This document shows positions 54,223 through 62,272 of a stretch of 64,000 bases of DNA, in pieces (within the stretch, counting starts at the first letter, position 1; each line of letters begins with the position of its first letter). A model generated the notes under the pieces. That model was not told the origin of the DNA. It searched no databases and saw only the letters and a list, made by a program, of their open reading frames with translations. Both the position numbers and the translations under genes were made by a program. Origin of the DNA: Nocardioides daedukensis (lineage in GTDB: Bacteria; Actinomycetota; Actinomycetes; Propionibacteriales; Nocardioidaceae); the NCBI RefSeq assembly GCF_013408415.1, contig NZ_JACCAA010000001.1:1860001-1924000 (forward strand), in the 5' to 3' direction.

Positions 54223-56040
54223 TCAGTATCGGCCCTTGACCGGGAGGTCCAGGGCGTTCGGGAGGCCGAGCCTGTAGAGCGCGGCGTCGGTCTGCTTGAG
54301 GAGCGCGAAAGCAGGGTTCTCGTACATCTCGAAGATCTCTGCCGGTTCGGCCTTGGAACCCACCCGATCCAGGATCGCGTTGGCAGCCATCCGCCCGGAC
54401 TCGTTCGCGCCCTCCATCGTGGCCAAATCGATGTTGGTCTGCACGAAGTCACCACCGAGGAACAGGTTGGGGATCCTTGTGGTCGCAAGGGGCCGATTGT
54501 CCCACGAGCCGGCAGTGTTGATCAGCAGTGGCGTCTCGTTGGTGTTCTTCTTGGTCCGGGCATTCCACTGCACTCCCGGGTCGAGGAACCACGAGTGGAT
54601 GATGCTGTCGGGGAGCACATCACCGACGGTGTGGTGATAACGGATCTGAGCCAGCACCTCGGCCGCGATCTCGTCCGGAGTGCACTGCTTGGCCGGCTTG
54701 TCGTAGAGCATCCCGGGCTTGTCCCAGTTGGAGATGTCGATGCTGAGACAGTCGGCGACCGACCCGTCACCGTAGTCGCGGGTGAACTCGCGCGACGGCC
54801 AGAACTGGGCCTGGGTCAGCGCCGTCAACGACCAGGGCGAGTCGATGAAGGTGATGTGCCCCTTGGTGACGTTGATCTTCTCCTTGAGGAAGAACTGGAT
54901 GCCGACCATCCAGTCGGTCTTCAGGGCGTCCATCCGGGCCAGCTGCGGATCCTGGCGACGCATGCCTGCGGTCCAGAAGGTGCGCGCCTTCTCCACCGGC
55001 ATGGCGCTGACGAACCAGTCCGACTCGTGGCGGGTCACGTTGCCCCGGGCGTCGACGATACGGACCGCGTCGATCTGACCGTTGCGCATCTCGTAGCCGG
55101 CCAGGCCGTGGTTGGCCACGAACGTCACCCCGAGGGTGCGCAGGTGGTCGATCCAGGGATTGATCCAGGCTTCGTTGGTGGGCAGGTTCAGCACCCGGTC
55201 GAGGGCACCGTCGTTCCCCTGTCCGAAGATGTTGTAGATGAACGCCTCGCCCATGTTGCCGATGGTGCGGGTGCTGGCAACCGTCTCCTTGGCCGCGACG
55301 AGGTTGCGGGTCAGCCCCGCCGCCAGGACGTGCTGATAGTCGGCCGAACGGGTCTCGGCACCGACGAAGTCCCACCAGGACGTCTTCTCCCACTGCCCCA
55401 TCCGGCGCTCGTTCGAGCTGGTCACATAGACCATCAGCCGGCTGACGAAATAGGACAGCTCGTCGGGCGGGACGTTCTGCCCCTTCAGGGTCTCGGTGAG
55501 ATAGCGACGCAGCCCGTCGACGGTGAGCAGCGCCTGCGGGTCCGGCCCGATGCCGAACACGAAGGCGTCGGCACGGTCGCCGCCGCGGAGGAACTTCGCA
55601 CCCGAAGCAGCGGCAAGGTTGTCACCGACTCCGTTGGGGTTGTCCCCGAACGGGATCCGCCGCATCGTGTCGGGGGTGTGGTGGTAGAAGCCCGGGAAGA
55701 ACCGGAAGCCGTGCTCGCCGGGGAGGTTGCGGCGAGGGCCGACCTTCGTGCCCGCGACCGGGATGCTGCGCGCCTTGCCACCCCAGGCGGTCGGTTCGAA
55801 GACCGTCACCTGGAAGCCTCGCTCGGCGAGCTCGTGGGCTGCGGTGAGCCCGGCCATCCCGCCCCCGAGGACGGTGACTCGCCTCCCGGGAGCCCTGGCG
55901 AACGCTGGTGCGTTCATGCCGAGCACGGCTGCTCCGCCCAAGGCTCCGGCGACGGCGGAACCCTTCAGGACGGTACGACGGTCAGTGGTCGGCAGGACAG
56001 GTCGGTCCACGAGCACTCCCGAGTTCGAAGGTTTGCTCAT
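54223..56040 (-). CDS. Tat-exported FAD oxidoreductase (hydroxysqualene dehydroxylase-like)
   Basis: A 605-residue FAD/NAD(P)-type amine-oxidase fold protein. The start at 56040 gives a twin-arginine signal (DRRTVLKG and a hydrophobic stretch ending AFA). Mature part: FAD motif VTVLGGGMAGLTAAHEL, GEHGFRFFPGFYHH and a C-terminal GGDFVQTNIDLATMEGANESG. Family members include carotenoid desaturases and squalene-pathway HpnE, but no partner genes are near, and export of such an enzyme is unusual. A CRP-like site lies 13 bp before the ATG. Confidence 0.8.
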   Translation of the reverse strand: MSKPSNSGVLVDRPVLPTTDRRTVLKGSAVAGALGGAAVLGMNAPAFARAPGRRVTVLGGGMAGLTAAHELAERGFQVTVFEPTAWGGKARSIPVAGTKVGPRRNLPGEHGFRFFPGFYHHTPDTMRRIPFGDNPNGVGDNLAAASGAKFLRGGDRADAFVFGIGPDPQALLTVDGLRRYLTETLKGQNVPPDELSYFVSRLMVYVTSSNERRMGQWEKTSWWDFVGAETRSADYQHVLAAGLTRNLVAAKETVASTRTIGNMGEAFIYNIFGQGNDGALDRVLNLPTNEAWINPWIDHLRTLGVTFVANHGLAGYEMRNGQIDAVRIVDARGNVTRHESDWFVSAMPVEKARTFWTAGMRRQDPQLARMDALKTDWMVGIQFFLKEKINVTKGHITFIDSPWSLTALTQAQFWPSREFTRDYGDGSVADCLSIDISNWDKPGMLYDKPAKQCTPDEIAAEVLAQIRYHHTVGDVLPDSIIHSWFLDPGVQWNARTKKNTNETPLLINTAGSWDNRPLATTRIPNLFLGGDFVQTNIDLATMEGANESGRMAANAILDRVGSKAEPAEIFEMYENPAFALLKQTDAALYRLGLPNALDLPVKGRY

Positions 56041-56052
56041 GCAACGAGGTGA

Positions 56053-56068
56053 TGTGATCCGGGTTACG
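56053..56068. promoter_or_regulatory. CRP-like site upstream of the Tat-exported FAD gene
   Basis: TGTGATCCGGGTTACG: half-sites TGTGA and TTACG, six bases apart, 13 bp upstream of the start codon. On the minus strand the sequence reads CGTAACCCGGATCACA and resembles sites at 42699 and 58458. Confidence 0.45.
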
Positions 56069-56082
56069 TTGCGGCCGCAGCC

Positions 56083-56129
56083 GGACGGCAGTGGAATGCT
56101 CGCCTCGGGCGAGCGATCCACTGCCGTCC
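56083..56129 (-). terminator. terminator hairpin downstream of hppA
   Basis: GGACGGCAGTGGA (56083-56095) pairs perfectly with TCCACTGCCGTCC (56117-56129); inside, GCTCGCC and GGCGAGC pair over a TCG loop. It lies 10 bp after the hppA stop and is the strongest hairpin seen in the window. Confidence 0.8.
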
Positions 56130-56138
56130 CGACTGGTC

Positions 56139-58442
56139 TCAGGCCTCGATCGCGACCGGGCGCCGCTTCGAGATCCAGACCGCGACCACGATGATCGCCG
56201 TGGCCACCAGGGCGATCGCGATCGAGATCGGCCGGTTCGCGTTCTCACCCATGTTGAGCGAGATGATCGCCCCGACGATCAGCAACGAGACCAGGTTCAT
56301 CACCTTGATCAGCGGGTTGATCGCGGGACCCGCGGTGTCCTTGAACGGGTCGCCGACGGTGTCACCGATGATCGTGGCCTCGTGGGCCGGCGATCCCTTG
56401 CCACCGTGGTTGCCGTCCTCGACCAGCTTCTTGGCGTTGTCCCAGGCACCACCGGCGTTGGCGAGGAAGACCGCCATCAGGGTGCCGGAGCCGATCGCGC
56501 CGGCGAGGAAGCCGGCCAGGGGTCCGACGCCGAGTCCGAACCCGACCGCGATCGGCGCCAAGATCGCCAGAATGCCGGGTGTGGCCAGCTCGCGCAGGGA
56601 GTCCTTGGTGACGATGTCGACGACCTTGCCATATTCGGGTCGACCCGTTCCCTCCATGATTCCGGGGATCTCGCGGAACTGACGACGTACCTCGTAGACC
56701 ACCGCCCCGGCAGCCCGGCCGACGGCGTTGATCGCGAGGCCGGAGAAGAGGAAGACCACCGCGACGCCGATCAGCAGCCCGACCAGGACGTCGGGGCTGA
56801 AGACGAAGAACGAGGTGAACAGGTCCGTCGACTCCTCCTGGCTGAGCTTGGAGTCCTTGACCGCGTCGATCGCCGACCCGATGTAGGAGCCGAACAGGGC
56901 GCTCGCCGCGAGCACCGCCGTGGCGATGGCGATGCCCTTGGTGATCGCCTTGGTCGTGTTGCCGACCGCGTCGAGCTCGGTGAGGATCTGCGCGCCTTCC
57001 TCGCTGACGTCGCCCGACATCTCGGCGATGCCCTGGGCGTTGTCGGAGACCGGGCCGAAGGTGTCCATCGCGACGATCACGCCGACGGTGGTGAGCAGGC
57101 CGCATCCGGCCAGGGCGACCGCGAACAGCGCGATCGAGAGCGAGCCGGAGCCGAGCAGGAACGCCCCGAAGACGGCCGCGCCGATCACCAGCGTGGTGTA
57201 GACCGCGGACTCGAACCCGACCGAGAGCCCGGAGAGGATCACCGTTGCCGCACCGGTGAGGGAGGTGGTCCCGACGTCCTTGACCGGCTTGTGCTCGGTG
57301 CCGGTGAAGTAGCCGGTGAGGGCGAGGATCACGGCGGCCAGGACGATCCCGATCAGCACCGCGGCTGCGGCGATCAGGGCGGGGTTTCCGTCGGGCGCGG
57401 AGGTGGCGCCGGCCAGAGTGTCGAGGGCTGCGACCTCGTCGCTGACGCCGAGCTCGCCGAACGAGGTCGGCAGATAGGCGAAGGACAGGATCGTGCATCC
57501 CACCGCGGCGATCGCGGCGGAGATGTAGAAGGCCCGGTTGATCGTGGTGAGTCCGTTCTCGCCCGGGCGCGGCTTGCACAGATAGATCCCGGCGACGGCG
57601 GTGAGTGCCCCGACGGCCGGGATCAACAGCGGGAAGACCAGGCCCTTGTCGCCGAATGCCGCGGCGCCGAGGATCAGCGCGGCGACCAGGGTCACGGCGT
57701 ACGACTCGAAGAGGTCGGCGGCCATTCCGGCGCAGTCACCCACGTTGTCGCCCACGTTGTCCGCGATGGTCGCGGCGTTGCGCGGGTCGTCCTCGGGGAT
57801 GTTGTTCTCCACCTTTCCGACCAGGTCGGCGCCGACGTCGGCGGCCTTGGTGAAGATGCCGCCACCGACGCGCATGAACATCGCCAGCAGCGCGGCGCCG
57901 AAGCCGAAGCCCTCGAGCACGTGCGGTGCCTCGTCGCGATAGAGGAGCACGACGACGCTGGCGCCGAGCAGGCCCAGGCCGACGGTCAGCATGCCGACCA
58001 TCGCGCCGGTACGGAAGCCGATCTTCATCGCCGGGTCACGGCCCTCGGCGTTGGCTGCGGCGGCGACGCGGAGGTTGGACTGGACGGCCAGGGACATGCC
58101 CAGGTAGCCGACCGCGGCCGAGAAGCCCGCCCCGACCAGGAAGAAGAGCGACCTGCCGATCCTCACGGCCATGTCATCGGCCGGCAGGGCCAGGAGCAGG
58201 AAGAAGGCAACCGCGGCGAAGATGCCGAGGGTGCGGAACTGTCGGGTCAGGTAGGCGTTGGCGCCTTCCTGGACTGCTAGGGCGATCCGCTTCATGTTGT
58301 CGGTGCCTTCACCGGCGGCCAGCACCTCGGACCGGAACATCGCGGCGAGGCCGAGCGCAACGAGCGCAATCACGGCGACGACGATGACCAGGACGAGATT
58401 GCCTCCGGAGACATCCACAGCTGCGGGGTGAATCCCGGGCAT
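56139..58442 (-). CDS. hppA: K+-independent proton-translocating inorganic pyrophosphatase
   Basis: Membrane H+ pump using pyrophosphate. The 767-residue protein has about 16 helices and the substrate segments DNVGDNVGDCAGMAADLFESY and its neighbours (DVGADLVGKVE). GNTTKAITKG carries lysine at the position that distinguishes the K+-independent class. Start ATG at 58442 with GGAGAG upstream; further ATG codons to 58496 are unlikely. It likely recovers energy from biosynthetic PPi while ppa removes the rest. Confidence 0.96.
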   Translation of the reverse strand: MPGIHPAAVDVSGGNLVLVIVVAVIALVALGLAAMFRSEVLAAGEGTDNMKRIALAVQEGANAYLTRQFRTLGIFAAVAFFLLLALPADDMAVRIGRSLFFLVGAGFSAAVGYLGMSLAVQSNLRVAAAANAEGRDPAMKIGFRTGAMVGMLTVGLGLLGASVVVLLYRDEAPHVLEGFGFGAALLAMFMRVGGGIFTKAADVGADLVGKVENNIPEDDPRNAATIADNVGDNVGDCAGMAADLFESYAVTLVAALILGAAAFGDKGLVFPLLIPAVGALTAVAGIYLCKPRPGENGLTTINRAFYISAAIAAVGCTILSFAYLPTSFGELGVSDEVAALDTLAGATSAPDGNPALIAAAAVLIGIVLAAVILALTGYFTGTEHKPVKDVGTTSLTGAATVILSGLSVGFESAVYTTLVIGAAVFGAFLLGSGSLSIALFAVALAGCGLLTTVGVIVAMDTFGPVSDNAQGIAEMSGDVSEEGAQILTELDAVGNTTKAITKGIAIATAVLAASALFGSYIGSAIDAVKDSKLSQEESTDLFTSFFVFSPDVLVGLLIGVAVVFLFSGLAINAVGRAAGAVVYEVRRQFREIPGIMEGTGRPEYGKVVDIVTKDSLRELATPGILAILAPIAVGFGLGVGPLAGFLAGAIGSGTLMAVFLANAGGAWDNAKKLVEDGNHGGKGSPAHEATIIGDTVGDPFKDTAGPAINPLIKVMNLVSLLIVGAIISLNMGENANRPISIAIALVATAIIVVAVWISKRRPVAIEA

Positions 58443-58457
58443 GGGCTCTCCTTCGAG

Positions 58458-58473
58458 TGTGACGCGCGTTACA
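58458..58473. promoter_or_regulatory. CRP-like site upstream of hppA (proximal)
   Basis: TGTGACGCGCGTTACA, half-sites TGTGA and TTACA six bases apart, 16 bp upstream of the hppA ATG; overlap with the promoter or ribosome-site region suggests repression if a CRP-type protein binds. A small inverted repeat, GAGTGT/ACACTC, lies at 58485-58500. Confidence 0.45.
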
Positions 58474-58512
58474 TCCGTGGTCGGGAGTGTACGCACACTC
58501 AGAGCTCATAAA

Positions 58513-58528
58513 TGTGATCCGCGCCACA
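58513..58528. promoter_or_regulatory. CRP-like site upstream of hppA (distal)
   Basis: TGTGATCCGCGCCACA, half-sites TGTGA and CCACA with the same 6-bp spacing, 71 bp upstream of the hppA ATG. It is weaker than the proximal site. Confidence 0.38.
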
Positions 58529-58539
58529 CCAATCCCCCA

Positions 58540-58740
58540 CGCCGACCCGGCAGTTGTTGACGCTGCACCACGCCGGATCACGCCGAGTCGGCAGTTGTTG
58601 ACGCCCCCACCTCGCCGGATCACGACGAGTCGGCAGTTGTTGACGCTGCGAAGGCGTCAACAAGTGCCGGGTCGACGAAACGCGCGGTCAACAAGTGCCG
58701 GGTCGGCGAAGCATCCGGTCAACAGCTGCCGGGTCGGCGA
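58540..58740. repeat. dispersed 23-bp repeat, locus C: array of three reverse and three forward copies
   Basis: Reverse copies at 58540-58563, 58581-58604 and 58623-58646; forward copies at 58654-58678, 58685-58709 and 58715-58740. Cores are 41 and 42 bp apart in the reverse set and 31 and 31 bp apart in the forward set. The two sets meet at 58646/58654 and form a hairpin with 18 of 21 positions paired (loop TGCGAAG). The last copy ends 7 bp after (minus strand) the STAS stop. The 305-bp gap 58443-58747 contains this array and the hppA promoter only. Confidence 0.9.
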
Positions 58741-58747
58741 AACGAGA

Positions 58748-59083
58748 TCAGGAAGTGGTGGCGGCTTCTGCGGTCTCGTGGATCGTGAAGACCTTCGCCA
58801 GTCCGGTGATCCGGAAGATCTTGAGGAGGCGCTCCTGGTTGCAGACCAGCTGGAGCGAACCGTCGTGGGCGCGCACCTTCTTCAGTCCGCCGACCAGAAC
58901 GCCGAGGCCGGTGGAGTCGAGGAACTCGACCGCGGCCATGTCGATGATGATGTGGTAGACGCCGTCACCGACGAGCTCGGTGATCTTGTCCCGCAGTTTG
59001 GGCGCGGTGTAGACGTCGATCTCGCCCTCGACCGCGACGATGGTGGCGCCATCGGTATCGCGCGTCACAAGCGTCAGGTCCAC
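58748..59083 (-). CDS. STAS-domain anti-anti-sigma factor
   Basis: A 111-residue SpoIIAA-like protein: [15 protein letters not shown], then the phosphorylation-site loop [12 protein letters not shown] with Ser57. In the partner-switch scheme, dephosphorylated STAS frees a sigma factor from its anti-sigma kinase. No anti-sigma kinase or sigma factor gene is in the window. Start is GTG at 59083, with GGAGGAG five bases upstream. Confidence 0.9.
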   Translation of the reverse strand: MDLTLVTRDTDGATIVAVEGEIDVYTAPKLRDKITELVGDGVYHIIIDMAAVEFLDSTGLGVLVGGLKKVRAHDGSLQLVCNQERLLKIFRITGLAKVFTIHETAEAATTS

Positions 59084-59253
59084 GTGTCTCCTCCGGCTAC
59101 CGAGAGCCCCCAGTCAATCGAGGCACCCCAAGTCACCCCGATATTGCTCCGACTATCAAACCATGCGGCGACACATGCACGCATGCAGGTCGCCACATTT
59201 TACGCAGAACGTGTCATGTCAGGGCTGTCGGAGCCGTCGACTACCTTGGCCGC

Positions 59254-61566
59254 ATGCCTGCCCAGACGACTCCGATCCGGGAGCTCGTCACCTCACTCGC
59301 GACGCCCTCCCGCGCCGATCGGCTGCGCCATCTCGAGGTGCTGCCACCCCGTGCCGCAACCCACACCGCCTGGCCCGAGTGGGTGGCCCCGGCGGTCCGC
59401 GAGGCCTTCGAGCAGCGAGGCATCGAACGTCCGTGGCAGCACCAGGTCGAGGCCGCGCAGTCGGCGTACGACGGTCAGCACACGGTGATCGCCACCGGCA
59501 CCGCGTCTGGGAAGTCGCTGTCCTACCAACTGCCTGCCCTCACCGCGAGCCTCACCCAGCGCGGACCTCGCGGTGAGCGGGGTGCCACTGCCCTCTACAT
59601 CGCACCGACTAAGGCCCTGGCCCAGGACCAGCTCGCCTCGATCCGCGACCTCGGCCTCGACATCCGGGTCAGCACCCATGACGGTGACAGCTCACGCGAG
59701 CTGCGCGACTGGTCACGCGACCACGGCGAATACCTGCTCACCAACCCCGACATGCTGCACCGCTCGATGCTTCCGGGCCATGCCCGGTGGGCCCGGTTCT
59801 GGAAGTCGTTGCGCTATGTGGTGATCGATGAGTGCCACCACTATCGCGGCGTCTTCGGGGCCCACGTCTCGCACGTGCTGCGCCGGCTGCGCCGGATCTG
59901 TGCGCTCTATGGCGCGAACCCCACCTTCGTGCTCGCCTCCGCCACGGTGGCCGAGCCTGCAGACCTCGGCGAGCGCCTCGTCGGCGCCGCCGTCACCGCG
60001 ATCACCCACGACACCTCCCCTCGCGGCCAGGTGGGACTGGTCCTGTGGGAGCCGCCGTTCACCTCGCACCTCGGTGAGAACGGCGCGCCCGTACGCCGTG
60101 CCGCGACGTCGGAGGTCGCCGACCTGATGACCGACCTCGTCGTCGCCGGGGTGCGCACCCTGGCCTTCGTCCGGTCCCGGCGAGGGGCCGAGGCGGTCGC
60201 GGCGACGTCGCGAGATCTGCTCACCGAGGTCGCACCCGAGCTGGCCGGGCGGGTGGCGCCCTATCGGGGTGGCTACCTGCCCGAGGAGCGTCGCGCCATC
60301 GAGCAACGGCTCCGCTCCGGAGAGCTGGTCGGGCTGGCCGCGACCAACGCGCTCGAGCTGGGCATCGACATCAGCGGACTCGATGCCATCCTGCTCGCGG
60401 GATTCCCCGGCACCCGCGCCGCCCTGTGGCAGCAGGTCGGCCGTGCCGGTCGCGACGGCCAGGACGCGCTCGGCGTGATGGTGGCCAGGGACGATCCGCT
60501 CGACACCTATCTGGTCAACCACCCTTCGGCGCTGCTCGACCGACCGGTCGAAGCCTGCGTCTTCGATCCCACCAACCACTACGTCCTCGGCCCCCACCTG
60601 TGCGCGGCGGCCGAGGAGTCCCCGCTCGTCCCGGACGACCTGGTCCTCTTCGGTCCGACCGCGCCCGCCGCGGTCGAGGCCCTGACCGACGCCGGGCTGC
60701 TGCGCCGTCGCGGGCAACGCTGGTTCTGGACCGACCGACGACGGGCCAGCGACCTGGCTGACATCCGCTCCACCGGAGGCTCGCCGGTGCAGCTCGTGGA
60801 GGGCAGCACCGGCCGGGTCGTGGGCACTGTCGATGCCGGCGCGGCGCACGGCACGGCGCACACCGGAGCCGTCTACGTCCACCTGGGCGAGACCTGGCTG
60901 GTGACCGACTTCGACATCGAGGAGAACGTCTCGATGATCGAGCGCGCGGATCCGCCCTGGTCCACGTCCGCGCGCGAGATCACCGACATCCGCGTCGCCG
61001 CCGAACGGCTGCACGAGACCTGGGGTCGGTGCCGCCTCTCCTTCGGTGAGGTCGACGTCTCGCACCAGGTCGTCTCCTACCTGAAGCGGCGGATCCCCTC
61101 CGGTGAGGTGATGTCGGAGGAGCCCCTCGACCTGCCGGTCCGGACCCTGCACACCTCGGCGGTCTGGTGGACGGTGCCACCCGGCGTGCTCTCCGATGCC
61201 GGGCTCGAAGAGGCCGACCTTCCCGGCGCCGCGCACGCCGCGGAGCATGCGTCGATCGGGCTGCTGCCGCTCTTCGCCACCTGCGACAGGTGGGACATCG
61301 GTGGCGTCTCCACGGCGCTGCATCCCGACACCGGCCAGCTGACGGTCTTCGTCTATGACGGCCACCCGGGCGGTGCCGGCTTCTCCGAGCGTGGGTTCGC
61401 GGTGGCCCGCGAGTGGCTCACCGCCACCCGCGAGGCGATTGTCGACTGTGCCTGCCGCGAGGGTTGCCCGTCGTGCATCCAGTCCCCCAAGTGCGGCAAC
61501 CAGAACAACCCACTCGACAAGGCAGGTGCCGTGCGCCTGCTCGACGTACTGCTTGCCGAACGCTGA
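59254..61566 (+). CDS. DEAD/DEAH-box helicase with DUF1998 zinc domain (YprA/Hrq1-like)
   Basis: A 770-residue ATP-dependent helicase. Walker A GTASGKS at 82-88, DECH in motif II (VIDECHHYRGVFGAH), SATVAEP, and motif VI QQVGRAGRDGQ. The C-terminal part has the four-cysteine zinc site CACREGCPSCIQSPKCG of MZB/DUF1998 domain helicases. Relatives unwind DNA in repair (crosslink or mitomycin resistance) or RNA. It stands alone on the plus strand. Confidence 0.9.
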   Translation: MPAQTTPIRELVTSLATPSRADRLRHLEVLPPRAATHTAWPEWVAPAVREAFEQRGIERPWQHQVEAAQSAYDGQHTVIATGTASGKSLSYQLPALTASLTQRGPRGERGATALYIAPTKALAQDQLASIRDLGLDIRVSTHDGDSSRELRDWSRDHGEYLLTNPDMLHRSMLPGHARWARFWKSLRYVVIDECHHYRGVFGAHVSHVLRRLRRICALYGANPTFVLASATVAEPADLGERLVGAAVTAITHDTSPRGQVGLVLWEPPFTSHLGENGAPVRRAATSEVADLMTDLVVAGVRTLAFVRSRRGAEAVAATSRDLLTEVAPELAGRVAPYRGGYLPEERRAIEQRLRSGELVGLAATNALELGIDISGLDAILLAGFPGTRAALWQQVGRAGRDGQDALGVMVARDDPLDTYLVNHPSALLDRPVEACVFDPTNHYVLGPHLCAAAEESPLVPDDLVLFGPTAPAAVEALTDAGLLRRRGQRWFWTDRRRASDLADIRSTGGSPVQLVEGSTGRVVGTVDAGAAHGTAHTGAVYVHLGETWLVTDFDIEENVSMIERADPPWSTSAREITDIRVAAERLHETWGRCRLSFGEVDVSHQVVSYLKRRIPSGEVMSEEPLDLPVRTLHTSAVWWTVPPGVLSDAGLEEADLPGAAHAAEHASIGLLPLFATCDRWDIGGVSTALHPDTGQLTVFVYDGHPGGAGFSERGFAVAREWLTATREAIVDCACREGCPSCIQSPKCGNQNNPLDKAGAVRLLDVLLAER

Positions 61567-61636
61567 CCCGTCGATTCCAGCCCGATCTGCTGCCGCAGGT
61601 CGGCGTGAAACCACCGGCAAGCAACCAGGACGGTCC

Positions 61637-62272
61637 TCAGCGCAGGAACTGCAGGACAGCAAGCACCCGGCGGTGGGCGGAGTCGTCGGGCAGCAGACCG
61701 AGCTTGGCGAAGATCCGTTGGGTGTGCTTCTCCACGCCGCCCAGGGTCACGGTGAGCTGCTCGGCGATCGAGCCATTCGACAGGCCCTGCGCCATCAGGC
61801 CGAGGACCTCGCGCTCTCGCGGGGTGAGGGACTCGAGCGGATCCCGACGGCGCCGCATGAGCGTGCTGATCACCATCGGGTCCATCGCGGTGCCACCGTC
61901 GGCTACCCGTTCCAGTGCCTCGAGGAAGTCGTCGATGTCGCTGACCCGGTCCTTGAGCAGGTAACCGATCGCGCCCTGTCCGCCGGCCAGCAGCTCGTCG
62001 GCGTAGGACGCCTCCACATATTGCGAGAGCACCATCACCGGCGCCGCAGGCCAGGAGCGGCGCACTTCGACCGCCGCACGTAGGCCCTCGTCGGTGTGTG
62101 AGGGCGGCATCCGAACGTCCACGATGCTGATGTCGGGGCGGTGCTCCAGCGCCGTCTTGACCAGGGACGGCCCGTCGCCCACCGAGGCGACCACGTCGTG
62201 GCCGGCCTCGGTGAGCAGGAGCTGGAGTCCCTCGCGCAGGAGCAGCGAGTCGTCCGCGATGACTATCCGCAT
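61637..62272 (-). CDS. NarL/LuxR-family response regulator
   Basis: A 211-residue regulator. Receiver domain: DD pair near 7-8, phosphorylated Asp52 (VDVRMPP) and Lys in YLLKDR; C-terminal LuxR HTH: LTPREREVLGLMAQGLSNGSIA followed by VEKHTQRIFAKLGL. ATG at 62272; the kinase stop overlaps it by ten bases, so the pair is cotranslated. Targets are unknown; the inverted repeat upstream of the kinase gene (63718) is a good autoregulatory candidate. Confidence 0.93.
   Translation of the reverse strand: MRIVIADDSLLLREGLQLLLTEAGHDVVASVGDGPSLVKTALEHRPDISIVDVRMPPSHTDEGLRAAVEVRRSWPAAPVMVLSQYVEASYADELLAGGQGAIGYLLKDRVSDIDDFLEALERVADGGTAMDPMVISTLMRRRRDPLESLTPREREVLGLMAQGLSNGSIAEQLTVTLGGVEKHTQRIFAKLGLLPDDSAHRRVLAVLQFLR

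Noticed and set aside
58540-58740. CRISPR array (repeats with regular spacing)
   Set aside because: Repeats invert in the middle, spacers are only 6-18 bp and partly alike, and there are no cas genes.
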